DNA from: Hormiphora californensis
Lineage: Eukaryota; Ctenophora; Tentaculata; Cydippida; Pleurobrachiidae
Direction of reading: 5' to 3'
DNA: 64,000 bases
NCBI GenBank assembly: GCA_020137815.1
Contig: CM035355.1
Coordinates: 1,218,963 to 1,282,962, forward strand
Part shown: in pieces, positions 1 to 11,368 of the stretch
How positions within the stretch are numbered: the first letter of the stretch is position 1
How the letters are laid out: each line of letters opens with the position of its first letter
The notes under the pieces: model-generated
Database searches by the model: none
Told to the model about the DNA's origin: nothing
Seen by the model: only the letters and a program-made list of their open reading frames with translations
Position numbers and translations under genes: made by a program

Positions 1-117
1 AACAAGCTGTCCCAGTAGTCACATTATCTTTTAGCGGTTTACACTCAAACCGTCCTGAAATCTCTGTTTCACTTTGAACCTTTCATCAAACATCCTGTCA
101 CGCTCCCCGTTACCTCT

Positions 118-123
118 CTCTCT

Positions 124-163
<40 letters not shown>
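118..163. repeat. (TC)n microsatellite
   Basis: Interrupted CT/TC dinucleotide tract. Confidence 0.9.
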
Positions 164-164
<1 letters not shown>

Positions 165-292
165 AATCATCACTTTATATCTCATCTCTAACCACGCGCT
201 CCCACTTCCAGACAATATCTCGTCAACCCCAAACCACAACCCCATTCTCATTAGGTGATTAGTTAATCACTCAATTATCACGAATGAGTCAT

Positions 293-343
293 GTGATATG
301 GAGTACATATCACGTGATTTTGGTTAGTAATCACGTGATCAAC
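293..343. promoter_or_regulatory. Cluster of E-box-like palindromes
   Basis: One TCATGTGA and two ATCACGTGAT sites lie within about 50 bp. CACGTG is the bHLH-zip (MYC/USF/MiT-TFE) core motif. No promoter can be assigned, so regulatory function is only a possibility. Confidence 0.25.
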
Positions 344-612
344 GACCCACGGGGGAGGTTTACCCAGACCTCAGTAGATTAGTTAATGTACTCTCTGTTT
401 TAAATCTTTCTGTTTAAATCTTTCAGCTTTCTGTTTAAATCTACTCCGCTAATCTAAAAGGGATTTCTTCCAATTTTCGCTTAATTCCCATGTCATTGTC
501 TTTACACCCTTCAGTGTCATGCAGTAGTCCAGGTAGTGGTTCTTTTATGTAACCCAAATTGAGGAACAATAGTTTTAATTGGAGTCATACCTAGTGCTTC
601 TGTCGCTCTGTG

Positions 613-632
613 TCTCTCTCTCTCTCTCTCTA

Positions 633-715
<83 letters not shown>
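613..715. repeat. (TC)n microsatellite
   Basis: About 100 bp of CT dinucleotides with few interruptions. Confidence 0.95.
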
Positions 716-2984
716 GGTTTCAATGCAGCCACTCCTACCAGCCTGCTTTTTAGGAGGAGACTAAAATCTCTACTTAGAGAAAGAGGATGGAGAGAGAACA
801 TTGGAGAATACTAAAAAATACTGAATACTATAGTCTGAAGTCAAATAAACTTGAGTCAATGTTTTATGCAGCCTCATTATCTTTTTACCATGTCTTATTT
901 CCTCTCAGTCCCAGCTAAACATGACGTATGCTCCAGTTGTTTTTGTAAATTCCTGGGCAGGCTGATTTATTCAACTATGTATATTATTATTTGCAGTCCT
1001 TTCGTTTTGGTGGATTCCCGGCTCTACCGCGTACTTTTATCCTTCATCATTCTTGTTGACTGTAAGAGTAACAAGATCTTTTAGTCCTTTTTTTCAATTT
1101 GCCAAATCAGTTATATCAAGACTGCAGGTCTGGTAATTAAATATGTCTAGATACATAATATAATGTGCACTACACATAATTATGGCTATTTATAGCACCC
1201 ATCATCTAAATCAGTACTTACTAAATTTATCACTGAAGCAGCAATGAAAACAAGCTACTCTTTTGTTCTGCACAGTGTCTCGCTAGATCTGCACAATTCG
1301 CTCAGTTGCTGCTAGTACCTCACACAGTAGTAGCTGCTAGTACCCTTTTGTTTGTGTTCATTGCCAGTGGTTTACCAGAACACGCCTCTCGTTTGCGCCC
1401 GTTTGAATTTAGTGGCGCCATTGGTCAAGCTCCTCATGAAAGTTTTGGGAGGGTGAAGGGTTGACACAGAACGCTCCTACCTCTTATTTCTTTCCCCCTC
1501 ATCTCTCGTTCATCATCCTCTCATAGCGTTTACGCTCTCTCTATAGATATATCTATAGATCTCGTAAGATATCTATTCTTTGTTTTTATTGCTATTTGAG
1601 AGCCACTCATACCGTAATACACATCGAGCAGGAAGAGAATATAATATTGATATATTTGGAGCTTCGAGATTTCTATATGGATCAGGATAATTATTATAGA
1701 GAGAAAAACTAGTAGTAAGCTTGAAGTTGGAACTCAATGTGAAAACCTAGAAGTTGAGATGAACATGTATTTTTCACTCTATGGTGTAGTCAAACATGAG
1801 TATGAATGCTGCAAAATGCAATGCACTTGTAGAAGCCTGAAGTCACGGAGTTCAATCTCTACTCCTCTTTCTTTCTATCATTCTCTCTCTGTATCTATAA
1901 TAATTTTAACGAAGCAAACTGTCTTCGCAGTACATTGTGAGATGGGAGGGGTTCCAAGACGCGGCATCTACAGCCTAAACGACAGGAGAGAGGCGCCAGA
2001 AAGGAGTGATCGAGAGATAGAGAGAGAGATAGAGAATAGCTAATCGTATAGATAGGGCATATATATAGAGATAGCTCTACTCTCTATAGAGAGATAGCTC
2101 TGATATCAGCTAGCAAGAGATCTATATCTAGCTCTCTGATCGACTATAGCAGATCGCTAGAGATCTCTGTTTCTCATCTCGGCTCTTCTATCTTCTATAG
2201 AGCAGAGATATCGTCGATCGATCTGTACCTTACACCTTTTCTATCCTTAACAAGGGATGACAGGCTCTCTCAGAGCAGGTCGTGGCAGCACGTGGCCTCC
2301 AAAACTCACTGTTAGATATTGGTCTCTCTCTCTCTCTCCCTCGATCTATATCTCTCCATCGCTGGATACAATACCACGTGCTGCAGCAGCCGCGACAATT
2401 TCTGATCAAATTGAGGGGATCTGGCACGACCACCACCACCACCAATGTACCAACACCAGGTATTTGCTTGTATACAATGTCCCTACAACCAGTTTTATGA
2501 GCGTGTGTCGCCCCTCTCTTTTTTTTTTCTCAAACTTCATATAATATCGTATAACTGAGCCATATTTATACAGTCCCTGGTATTATCCAAAGAGGGGTTA
2601 GATAATGACGGAAAGAGACTTCAGCTTCAATGTATAACGAGAGGAAGAGGTGTCTGATTAGGAAGTTGTCCCCTAGGAACTCTATAAAATTCAAGAGGAG
2701 TCTCTTGCTCGATGATTGTGAAATTTGCATTTAAAACGACACACCGCTCATTGTGATCTCTACAATCTACATGCGATCTGGCAAATCTTCCCTATATTTC
2801 CCGCATACAAAATGGGTCATTGGGGAATCATTCGAGAGAATAAAATTAGACAAATCATTTGGTGAGGGGTAATCATCTGAATGTTGCCTATTGCTGGAAT
2901 TGGTAGAGAGTATTGCACACGCCCCCACTTCCCATACAATTTACCCAAGTCTGGTCACTAACTAACCCTCCCTTTCCCCTCCAG

Positions 2985-3425
2985 GTACACCATGGTAAAG
3001 TTGGCTCATTGTCCCACGTTGATGTTCTCAAGATAACGCCACCCTCCCGGTGCTCCAACGGGCTGTGGTCTTGTCATGTCATTCTGAGGGTATCTAGTCG
3101 GCAAAAAGAGGAGGTTTGGAGTGCCGTGACACTCATCAGTACCCTTCAGGTGAGTGTTTGACATTGTTTATATACTTAGGTCTCATGTGAGACTCCCTAA
3201 ACTTGATCTACTGAAATCTCACAGAGCGTGCTCATTTTGAAATAAGATGACGGTGTGGGCCACATAATCTCAAACAACCTATCCTAACCAACCCCCCTCC
3301 CCACTCAGGGTACGAGATGTGCAGTCAATACTGTCAAGGAGTCTCCCATCCTGGCATCTTTACTTTCCCAAAACTCACCCACACCCGGACATCATCGCTA
3401 CCGACATCAACCACCTGTCTTCTGA
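2985..3425 (+). CDS. RPP14: RPP14-like RNase P/MRP protein subunit, 3' part
   Basis: Two phase-0 exons, 2985-3149 and 3309-3425 (TGA 3423-3425), with acceptor ccctccag, donor CAG/gtgagt and acceptor ccactcag. Together they encode 93 residues matching the C-terminal two thirds of human RPP14 (124 aa) as I remember it: a GKVGSL...VDVL segment, then ILRVSSRQKEEVWSAVTLIS, then GTRCAVNTVKESPIL (human has ILRICSS..KLWSSLTLL..KGKKCAFRVIQVSPFL). RPP14 is a small protein of nuclear RNase P and RNase MRP, which mature tRNA and rRNA. The N-terminal exon was not found. A longer reading in another frame of exon 2, ending at 3558, breaks the splice phase and is rejected. In vertebrates the RPP14 mRNA also carries HTD2; no hotdog-fold ORF is visible downstream. 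Confidence 0.68.
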
Positions 3426-3703
3426 AGAGAGAGAGATTCACGCAGAGTGCGTGATGAGTAACGCGTGGGAGCTAACGCGTGAGGTGTGCAGGTGGGGTCA
3501 GAACAACAATGATAGACACTATAGGACATGGATTGTTCAATCTTGTGTGGAAGACTAGCTTACTAAGATTGAAAGTGAGGGTTTGACCTCGAGAAAAGGA
3601 ATTGAACATTGGTAAAGTGTTGTTTTTTTAAATCTACCTTTTTACCCATACCGTGATGACTGTTGTTTGTAATGAGTTGTTTTTGATGATTAGAACTCCC
3701 TCT

Positions 3704-3738
<35 letters not shown>

Positions 3739-4441
3739 AGGTTCTATCTCAACTTTCTGTGACTTGTAAGAGTGATATCTTCTTTTTGATGCACTTAAAT
3801 ATTCAAATATTCCAAAATATGCGTGTTTCAGTTTGCTAATGGAATGTCACATCCTCAAAGTGTGTGTATCATTACTGACAAGGTGGTCCAGGATATGGAC
3901 TGTCATTTAGCAATGTTAGATGAGGTCTTGCTCAACGACCACGCCCTACCAGATGGTGGAAGAACTGCAGAGGTGCGCCTGCACTATTCTGTTGCACAAA
4001 GGGAACAAACGCGCGTGGAACAAATGCTGAATAGGGCTACTTTCATTAAAATACAAGTTGCCGCGCGCAACACGAACAACGATCGCGGGAGAAAAGTGCG
4101 TCAGAAAATCGCCACTTGAAGTGCATGGGGGCGTCTCATCTGCTGTTCTCTCGGTGCAACCATTGTTTAGGATGATATCATTCCAAAACCTTTTTCTACG
4201 GCTGGGAGTCCTTTTTGAAAGATAGTATAAATAGCAGTAGCCAGTACACACTTCCGCGTTTGTGTAGTAGAGAGTGGAGACAAAAATAGCCTTTGTTTGT
4301 TAAAGGGAAACATCAAAACAAAAACACACACAGCAAAAACAACACCTCAATACAAAACAGCAGTTATCTGAATTATGAAACTCATTCCAACAGTTTCACG
4401 CCCTATATGGAGGTAAAATAAGTCCACTAGATAATACTAGG
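3426..4441. other. Interval after RPP14: 3' UTR and spacer
   Basis: Contains a (GT)n tract at about 3709-3735 and an open stretch on the plus strand at 3823-4119 preceded by a tttcag-like acceptor. That ORF resembles nothing I know, and the opposite strand is also open there. The short pyrimidine-poor region 4260-4440 has nothing recognisable. Confidence 0.4.
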
Positions 4442-6860
4442 TCACGAAATGGCAGCCTTGTCCACATTCTTCATAACAACATTTATCAGCTTGCGATCCA
4501 GTTTCCTGTACCTAAAATAGGGAGATAGAGGTAAGAATAAGGGGCCATAAAAAATGACAAATAAGCTGGAGATAGTAAACAAATTAAGAATTCGAGGACT
4601 CTCGCCGAACACAGCGCTCATAAAAAAAGAAAAAGAAAACAAAACCTCACCTGTCGTCTGTAAGGTAGTTGAGGAATGAGGTATAGGAAGGTCTCATAAG
4701 ATGAGGTTCACACACCCCAGTGTGTATAGTAATGGCGGTACTAACTGTAAACAATAATAATACATCATATGGTATCTCTCTTATTATCTGAAGGAGATAA
4801 TTTAATTAGGGATTTAGTTTAATATTAACTTGAATATTGAGACCCGGGAAAATGATCCCATTATGTTATTAAAAAAGTCTCCCACTGAATCAAAGTTTTC
4901 CATAATTACCTCGTCTTGTATCAGCTTCTTGTAAACACACTGGAATGCTCGACAAAAGAAATAGAGGGCGATGGGCCCCGATGGTTCGGGGACAATGGTA
5001 AATGACAGACCAGACACCAAACCTAGGAGGAGAGAGGGAGTTCTGTTAGAGTATTGTACTATCAGGGTGGGGTACAATGGGTATTACTAACTCAAACAAG
5101 AAAGACATGTACCGACCTGCTATAGCGGGTGTAATATTATCATTACACCAATCCTATGGAGAGCACACTCCAACGCCACTACTCCTGCAGTGTAGGCGCC
5201 AACAAATGAGCTGACTCTGGCTAACTCTCTCCTCTTGTGGAGCAGTCTGAATACCTGACGGAGAGACCCCCCTGAACTGAGCAGTCTCACACACATCTGA
5301 AACAGGGAGATGTTAGTGAAGTTAGGGGTATAATATCTCTATTATAATTTGGAGATGAACGTCGAAGTGATGGCCGTTCGTTAGGCGGTATCTAAGCGAC
5401 AGACTGCTCCTTCATAAAACACTTCATATCAGAAGGCCCTTTAGCGCACCCAATGGGTGCGCTAGTGTTGAAAATTATCGAGGTACAACAAACAAGTGTT
5501 AGTAGAGTTTTAGGAAACCTGAATGATAGTGCCCCAGATAACTCCATTGAGTCCCGTATTAACCGCATGACCAATGCATGTCAGTTCGTGTGTACACTTA
5601 GTCGATCTGTAAAGAGAGAGAGAGGGGATTTGTTCTAGGTGTGGTAGACGTATACCAACACCATAGGTACTATGCGTGTCTAAAACCCAGGGTTAATAAT
5701 TCTGGACCACCCTGTACTAACTTGTCACAGTTAGTGTGTTGTTGTATAAACGCGTCCAACATGGCTACCAGGTTTTCCCTGGCTCTTGTTGCTAGTTTCC
5801 AGCCCTGACTAGATGACCCTTCTTTTGAACTCTGACGGGCCGGACAGCACAATAACTTGGTCATTAGCCAGTCCATTGTGTCGTTTATCTTTACCTGGAG
5901 ATAGGAATTACTTGTAGACACTTTACCAGATGGGGGTGGGGGAATATAACTATCTTGTTTCTATCAATAACAAACAACAACAAAGTCTTACCTCTCTATT
6001 TCGGTGAAAGTATGTGAGTACCGCCCCAGATACTGCAAATAATGCTACCTCACCTCCCTTAATTGGGGGTATTAGGTCCCTGTACACAGCCATCTCATAA
6101 AGACACTCTAGTGCTAGAGATGCCATGTATATCGCCAGAATCTCTTGTCTCTGTAGAATAGAGAGAAGGGGTGATTAGGAAATAAAGGATTGAACCCTTC
6201 AGCTGATATGTATTTGGTTTTGAGTCAAAACTTTTGACATTTGAACAGCGCTAAATAGGGTTTGGTTTATCTAGAAAAGTAACATTTAGAAACATAAGGA
6301 AACAGCGCCACAAACTTACTGAGTATTTCTCAATGGGAAGACTGACGAGACTGCCAATTGCGGCAGGTATAGCGGCTACAGTGATTGCTCTGTATTGACC
6401 CAGGAGGCGTCGTATTACACAGTGAGCGGCACACGTCACAAAACAATGGCAGGTCAGGAACGCTGAGGAACCTGTAAAGAAGGTGAAGTGGGGTTTGTGT
6501 AGGAAGGAGAGTGTCAGTAAATATCAGGTCATCTCCTGACCTCGATCAGCAGGTCAGCCAAGTGCCAATTAGATATTATATCAGTATCTATCTCAACTCA
6601 CGTAAGACATCAGGGAATGTTTGCTTCAGACTCTCGCACATTGATTTGTGTTTTAGTAGCTGCGGTAGTAGGTAAAGGGCTGTGTATATCTTCACTGCCT
6701 TGACGCTGCATACAGACAGGAAATGAAGTCCTGCGACATCACATCTCTGGAAGTCAGCGTGCCAGAGGGTGTTACAAGGTAGACCATATACAGGGGGCAC
6801 GAACATAGATTTAGCAGTCCGGAGAAGGCAGTACACCTTGTCAGTCAAGGTACCGGACAT
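4442..6860 (-). CDS. TMEM135: TMEM135-like membrane protein
   Basis: Complete eight-exon gene: 6602-6860, 6320-6471, 5992-6150, 5718-5894, 5149-5296, 4830-5022, 4651-4740 and 4442-4511. All phases join to a 415-residue protein (human TMEM135 about 458). ATG at 6858-6860, TGA at 4442-4444. Family landmarks include KIYTALYLLPQLL, SSAFLTCHC..CVIRRLLG, LPIEKYS, LAIYMASLALECLYEM, GGEVALFAVSGAVL, the second-half GAYTAGVVALECALHRIG and LMRPSYTSFLNYL, which line up with human TMEM135 in order. TMEM135/PMP52 acts in mitochondrial fission and peroxisomal/lipid homeostasis and belongs to the Tim17-like superfamily. Multiple hydrophobic segments fit a multipass protein. The exon 4 donor (GTACAG) and exon 6 donor (GTTAAT) were chosen because they alone keep frame. 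Confidence 0.88.
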
Positions 6861-7117
6861 GGCGAGGAGAGCTGCACTACATATCTGACATTAATAGTTC
6901 CACTTCCTGGGGTTGATGTGGGAGTTGAGAGAAGGCTCTACTTCGAGATAGTTTCAGAGAACGTAACAGGATACTTTTTTTAGAAAATCTCAATTTTACA
7001 GATTGCAGAACATTTTAAAACAGCCTAGATAAAGGATTCTCTCTGAAGATTAAAAAATCAACACGTTATATTTTGCAACACGGGTAATAATACGAATTCA
7101 TAACATATCGGGACTGC

Positions 7118-9534
7118 CTAGGACCAGATATCTTCACAGTATCGTTTAGTAGTTCTCATTTTCTTCATAAAAACCTCACTCTCCTCTCTACTCCGTCCAG
7201 TCCACTTTCCCACCATCTCCACAAATGCCTCGCACACACCAGCCCCTAACCCTTTAGCATCCCCGCACACATATACCGCTGCTCCTTTATCAACAATTGC
7301 ATTGACCATCTCCTCCCCCTTATCCCTGACCACATCCTGTACATACCTCCACTGACTTCCCTCCTCTCGGGAGAATGCTCGGTACCATGTGTTCAACCTT
7401 TCATTAGACAGGTGTTCCTGGAACTCTTTTTCGTACACTGAATCAAGGGCACGGTACCTGTTACCTGTTATAAGGGTCACGTGACTAGTTGTCACGTGAT
7501 CAACTCCTTCTGTCACGTGATCAACTCCTTCTGTCACGTGATCAAATCCTTCTGTCACGTGATCAACTCCTTCTGTCACGTGATCAACTCCTTCTGTCAC
7601 GTGATCAACTCCTTCTGTCACGTGATCAACTCCTTCTGTCACGTGATCAACTCCTTCTGTCACGTGACTGTATGGTCCTGTCACGTTGTCAAGGAAACCC
7701 AGGAAGGGAGAAACGCCCGTTCCCGCACCAATCAGGATCATATTAGGACCAGGTGAGGAGGGAGGAAGGAAGGAGTTGTTTTTCCGGCGGTAAATATGAA
7801 GATGGGAGGTTGTGGAGAGAGAGGAGAGGTAGGTAGAACAAACACCAGGAAGTGGAGAGGAGAGGGAGGTTGAGTTTCGGATGTTGGTGATGATGTTAAA
7901 CACAAATTTGATACCTGAAACAGAATGCATCAAAGATTGCTTAGCTAATAATAATATTGAAGTCTATATTTTAGTTGTTCTTATTTACCTTGTTCAGTGA
8001 TGCGGGAGACAGAATAATATCGGGGTGTTAGTCTAGGTAGAAACTGGAGAAGTCCAGCAAGACCAGGTTTACAGGAGGGGAATAGTTCCAACAAATCCAG
8101 AAGTGTTAAACCGGGGGAGTATATCATTTCATTCAGATCACTGCTACCCTGACAGAAAATATTTAATGTCTTTCGATAGAGACAATTATATAACGAAGGA
8201 AGAAACGATTATAATTTATACTACTTACCTCTTTAGAAGCAAAGTGTTTCAGCAGATCCCCATCCCTCTTGTCCCCACAGCACTCCCCTAAATACTTGAG
8301 GAATGCTTTCTTAGGTAGACTGTGTACATCTAATGTGTACTTGAAAGCATACCACGGAGTGCACTCCATCAGGATGTGTTTAGGGAGTAATCTAGCCTTT
8401 ACTCCCTCCCCAACTTGTAGCCGATAGGGGGTGTGTGGAGAAAGGGACAGCCGGGAGAGAAGGGTCGTTACCTCACCATCACTGTTCTCACATAACACTC
8501 CAAATGAGTCCCCAGGACCATATTTAGCTGCGGTGGAGGCGATCTCAATCTCAAACACTGATTTCACTAACGGATCACTGGTGAGAGGGGTGACAGAGAG
8601 GACAGGGGCGGGTTCCAGGGGTGTTCCATCTGAGAAAGGGAGTATAAACTTGTCAACTCCATGAGGGAAGGTGTTACTCCACTCCTTTTCTCCACTCCAC
8701 TCTAGACTGTATATCAGTTTAGTTATAACGTTATTAGGCTCTGTTGTTGTTATACTCAGTGCAGCCAACTTATCAGCAAGAGAAGGAGGTGGGGGTGCAG
8801 GTGATAGAATTGCCCGGAGTGGATCCCATAGACCCTCTATCCAGGGCTCAACAATGTGCTCCAAACCAACAGCGTCATCAGCCAACTAAACAAGATAGGG
8901 TAGTGATAATGAGGTATCAGAGGAACAATAACTTTGCAGTGAACGAGATTATCACCTGGTATTCGTAGAATGATTTAGCGCCTCGTTCGGTTAGAAACCT
9001 GTTAAGGGAATTTGGGAAACCACCATAATCCGTGTAGTTCGTATCACCTAGACCTGGCAGAGGAAAGAGAGGTTATCATGTACTGTGATCAATAAATTGC
9101 AAGAGCGAAAAGGTGAAATGGAAACCTTACCCAGTAAAGTATAGTTGAGGTTTGATAAGTCTGGATAATCATGAAGGTTGTTCCAGAACTCCTCAAAGTT
9201 CTCAGGAGGATCACCTTCACCTGTGGAGGAAACAACGAAGACAACCACCTGTAATGAGAGTCATTGGGGGGGGGGATAGCGATATGGGGGCGGGCAGAAG
9301 AATTTTAAAGATTCTAACTCTAAAAAAAGAAAGGTTCCAACTTCAACAGAAGCAATAATGTTGCGGTATGGGTTTATATACCTGTTCCTTCAAAAGATCC
9401 TCGCCAGTAAGGCCCTCAGCGACCTTCAGATCACAGTGTAGACCCTCCCCACAAGAGAGGGCTATTTGTTCACTAATTGCCTCACTTTGTCCAGTCTGGG
9501 AACCGTAGATGAGAAGGAAGCGGAGAGGAGGCAT
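7118..9534 (-). CDS. MTRR: Methionine synthase reductase
   Basis: Complete six-exon gene: 9382-9534, 9131-9248, 8956-9053, 8229-8885, 7989-8148 and 7118-7914; 660 residues (human about 698). Domains in order: N-terminal flavodoxin/FMN domain (LLIYGSQTGQSEAI, VVSSTGEGDPP, LLGLGDTNYTDY), the conserved VGLEHIVEPWIEGLW joint, linker, FAD-binding domain (YGPGDSFGVLCENSD, RYYSVSRI), NADPH-binding domain (LIGAGTGVSPFLGFL, VYVCGDAKGLG) and the C-terminal KRYCEDIWS (human KRYLQDIWS). The diflavin enzyme moves electrons from NADPH to methionine synthase to reactivate its cobalamin. Oddity: eight in-frame copies of a 7-residue unit (about residues 481-537) replace the short loop before the LITGNRYRALD..Y strand, which corresponds to human LFFGCRHKDRDY. 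Reading frame and downstream homology stay intact across the insertion. Confidence 0.93.
7491..7658 (-). repeat. Coding 21-bp minisatellite inside MTRR
   Basis: Eight head-to-tail copies of a 21-bp unit (plus strand gtcacgtgatcaactccttc + t), with one single-base variant in the third copy (aaat for aact). On the coding strand it reads DHVTEGV, once DHVTEGF. Partial units flank it on both sides (TTSHVT and SHVT). The unit length is a multiple of three, so copy-number change keeps the frame. Every unit holds a TCACGTGA palindrome. Confidence 0.97.
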
Positions 9535-9582
9535 AGAGAGATGCTAGGGAAAGGAGGAACACACTGCAAATGAAGGGATTAA

Positions 9583-10885
9583 GGGTACACCTGGCGTTTT
9601 TCATCATCGAGTGCCCAACCAAATGACTTCACCAGGGTTTAGGTCATACAAAATGGACCTCAAATATGCAATTTTAGCCCTAAAGTCGAATTCATATTTT
9701 TGCTACAGCCTATTTTCAAAGTGGCGTTTTTTCTATTTTTGTTGGAATTTTTAACCTCAGGACGACTTTTTTTGAGATAGAAACATTAAATTCTTGGAAT
9801 TTGAAGAGAATATAAAGGTGAATAAGCCCAAAGAAGGATTTTTGAAATGGAGCTTATTTCTGGCCATGAGAAGGGTTTACTTTTTTGCTTCTTTGACACG
9901 CTGGCTGAGAATGTTCCCATGCTTCATTAGAGATGAAAATCTGGAAATAGTTGCTCAAAACGATTATCTATGTGGCCCAAAAATTTTGGAACTTTCCCGC
10001 CAAAGATGTGGTGTACAGAGCTTGTTTTGTGAAACCCGTCTTTTTGAAAAAGAGAGGAATTCCCTGTATCTCCAAAACGGATGATCGTAGAGACCTAGGA
10101 CCAAGCTTAATCGATTCAGAAGGTCCGATTTTGGGGGGGTCTTCTGAGAGACATTTTGCTCCTACTCCAACCGTTTTTGCTGTAATTGCGAAAAACCAAT
10201 TCTATGAAAAGGGGGGACAACTCTATTCCAGTAGCCTGCTTCGGGCTGATTTCCCTCTTACTTGCTGATAACTTTTTCGCAATTACAGCAAAAACGGTTG
10301 GAGTAGGAGCAAAATGTCTCTCAGAAGACCCCCCCAAAATTGGACCTTCTGAATCGATTAAGCTTGGTCCCAGGTCTCTACGATCATCCGTTTTGGAGAT
10401 ACAGGGAATTCCTCTCTTTTTCAAAAAGACGGGTTTCACAAAACAAGCTCTGTACACCACATCTTTGGCGGGAAAGTTCCAAAATTTTTGGGCCACATAG
10501 ATAATCGTTTTGAGCAACTATTTCCAGATTTTCATCTCTAATGAAGCATGGGAACATTCTCAGCCAGCGTGTCAAAGAAGCAAAAAAGTAAACCCTTCTC
10601 ATGGCCAGAAATAAGCTCCATTTCAAAAATCCTTCTTTGGGCTTATTCACCTTTATATTCTCTTCAAATTCCAAGAATTTAATGTTTCTATCTCAAAAAA
10701 AGTGGTCCTGAGGTTAAAAATTCCAACAAAAATAGAAAAAACGCCACTTTGAAAATAGGCTGTAGCAAAAATATGAATTCGACTTTAGGGCTAAAATTGC
10801 ATATTTGAGGTCCATTTTGTATGACCTAAACCCTGGTGAAGTCATTTGGTTGGGCACTCGATGATGAAAAACGCCAGGTGTACCC
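9583..10885. mobile_element. 1.3 kb foldback (long inverted repeat) element flanked by TTAA
   Basis: Two arms of about 613 bp, 9583-10195 and 10273-10885, are near-perfect reverse complements around a spacer of about 77 bp. The ends GGGTACACC...GGTGTACCC are each flanked by TTAA (9579-9582 and 10886-10889), as expected for a TTAA-specific (piggyBac-like) target duplication. I noticed only a handful of mismatches between arms (for example near 10095 and 10130), so it is young or homogenised. The 96-codon ORF present on both strands is a by-product of the palindrome. It lies between MTRR and CMTR1. Confidence 0.88.
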
Positions 10886-10937
10886 TTAAATAGTAGGAAG
10901 TAGTTGGGGTGAAACAAAACTTGTTTATCCTGTGAGC

Positions 10938-10944
10938 ATGGGAG

Positions 10945-10986
<42 letters not shown>
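10938..10986. repeat. (GA)n microsatellite
   Basis: Interrupted GA tract just outside the foldback element. Confidence 0.8.
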
Positions 10987-11368
10987 TGGGGGAGCCGGGA
11001 GAGAGATAATATATACCATCTAAGATGAACGACATGCAATACAGGATATAACCAGTTTAGCCGGAGGATAAGCCGAATAAATATCATTTCTTGTGGATAA
11101 AAATTGTAAAAATAATACAATGGCAAATAACACAGCTTCAATATTACGATTGATTGATGTAACTAGGGGAGTAGTACTTGGGCCCGAAACGGCGAACACA
11201 AGTGACAAGTTTGTCATAGTAGAAGCAGGGGAGGGACGTAACGCCCAATAATCTAGTAGTGGTATAGAGGATTCGATATTAACCGGCTACATAAATACTA
11301 AATTAATATCACCAGTTCTTTTTTACTGAATATGTGTGCTAAAATAACTCTAGCACAGTTTTCTCGCT

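Larger units (their letters stand above)
1..2984. other. Gene-poor leading region
   Basis: No convincing coding exon is visible here. The sequence is low-complexity: TC/GA microsatellites, an E-box cluster near 295-340, and a stretch at 2040-2220 made of short palindromic words (AGATCT, GATATC, AGCTAGC, TATAGA). The N-terminal exon(s) of the RPP14-like gene that continues at 2985 should lie here or beyond the window, but I could not identify them. Confidence 0.5.

Noticed and set aside
3310-3558. Longer ORF in another frame of the second RPP14 exon
   Set aside because: It breaks the splice phase from 2985-3149. The phase-0 reading matches the RPP14 C-terminus and stops at 3425.
5392-5574. 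Minus-strand ORF in TMEM135 intron 4
   Set aside because: It interrupts clear homology between flanking exons, has no TMEM135 counterpart, and the exons splice in phase without it.
7491-7658. CRISPR array
   Set aside because: 21-bp units are contiguous with no spacers, encode in-frame protein in MTRR, and the genome is eukaryotic.
9794-10674. Identical 96-residue ORFs on both strands, and overlapping larger ORFs
   Set aside because: They arise because the two arms are reverse complements. No protein similarity, and the frame also crosses the element centre differently on each strand.
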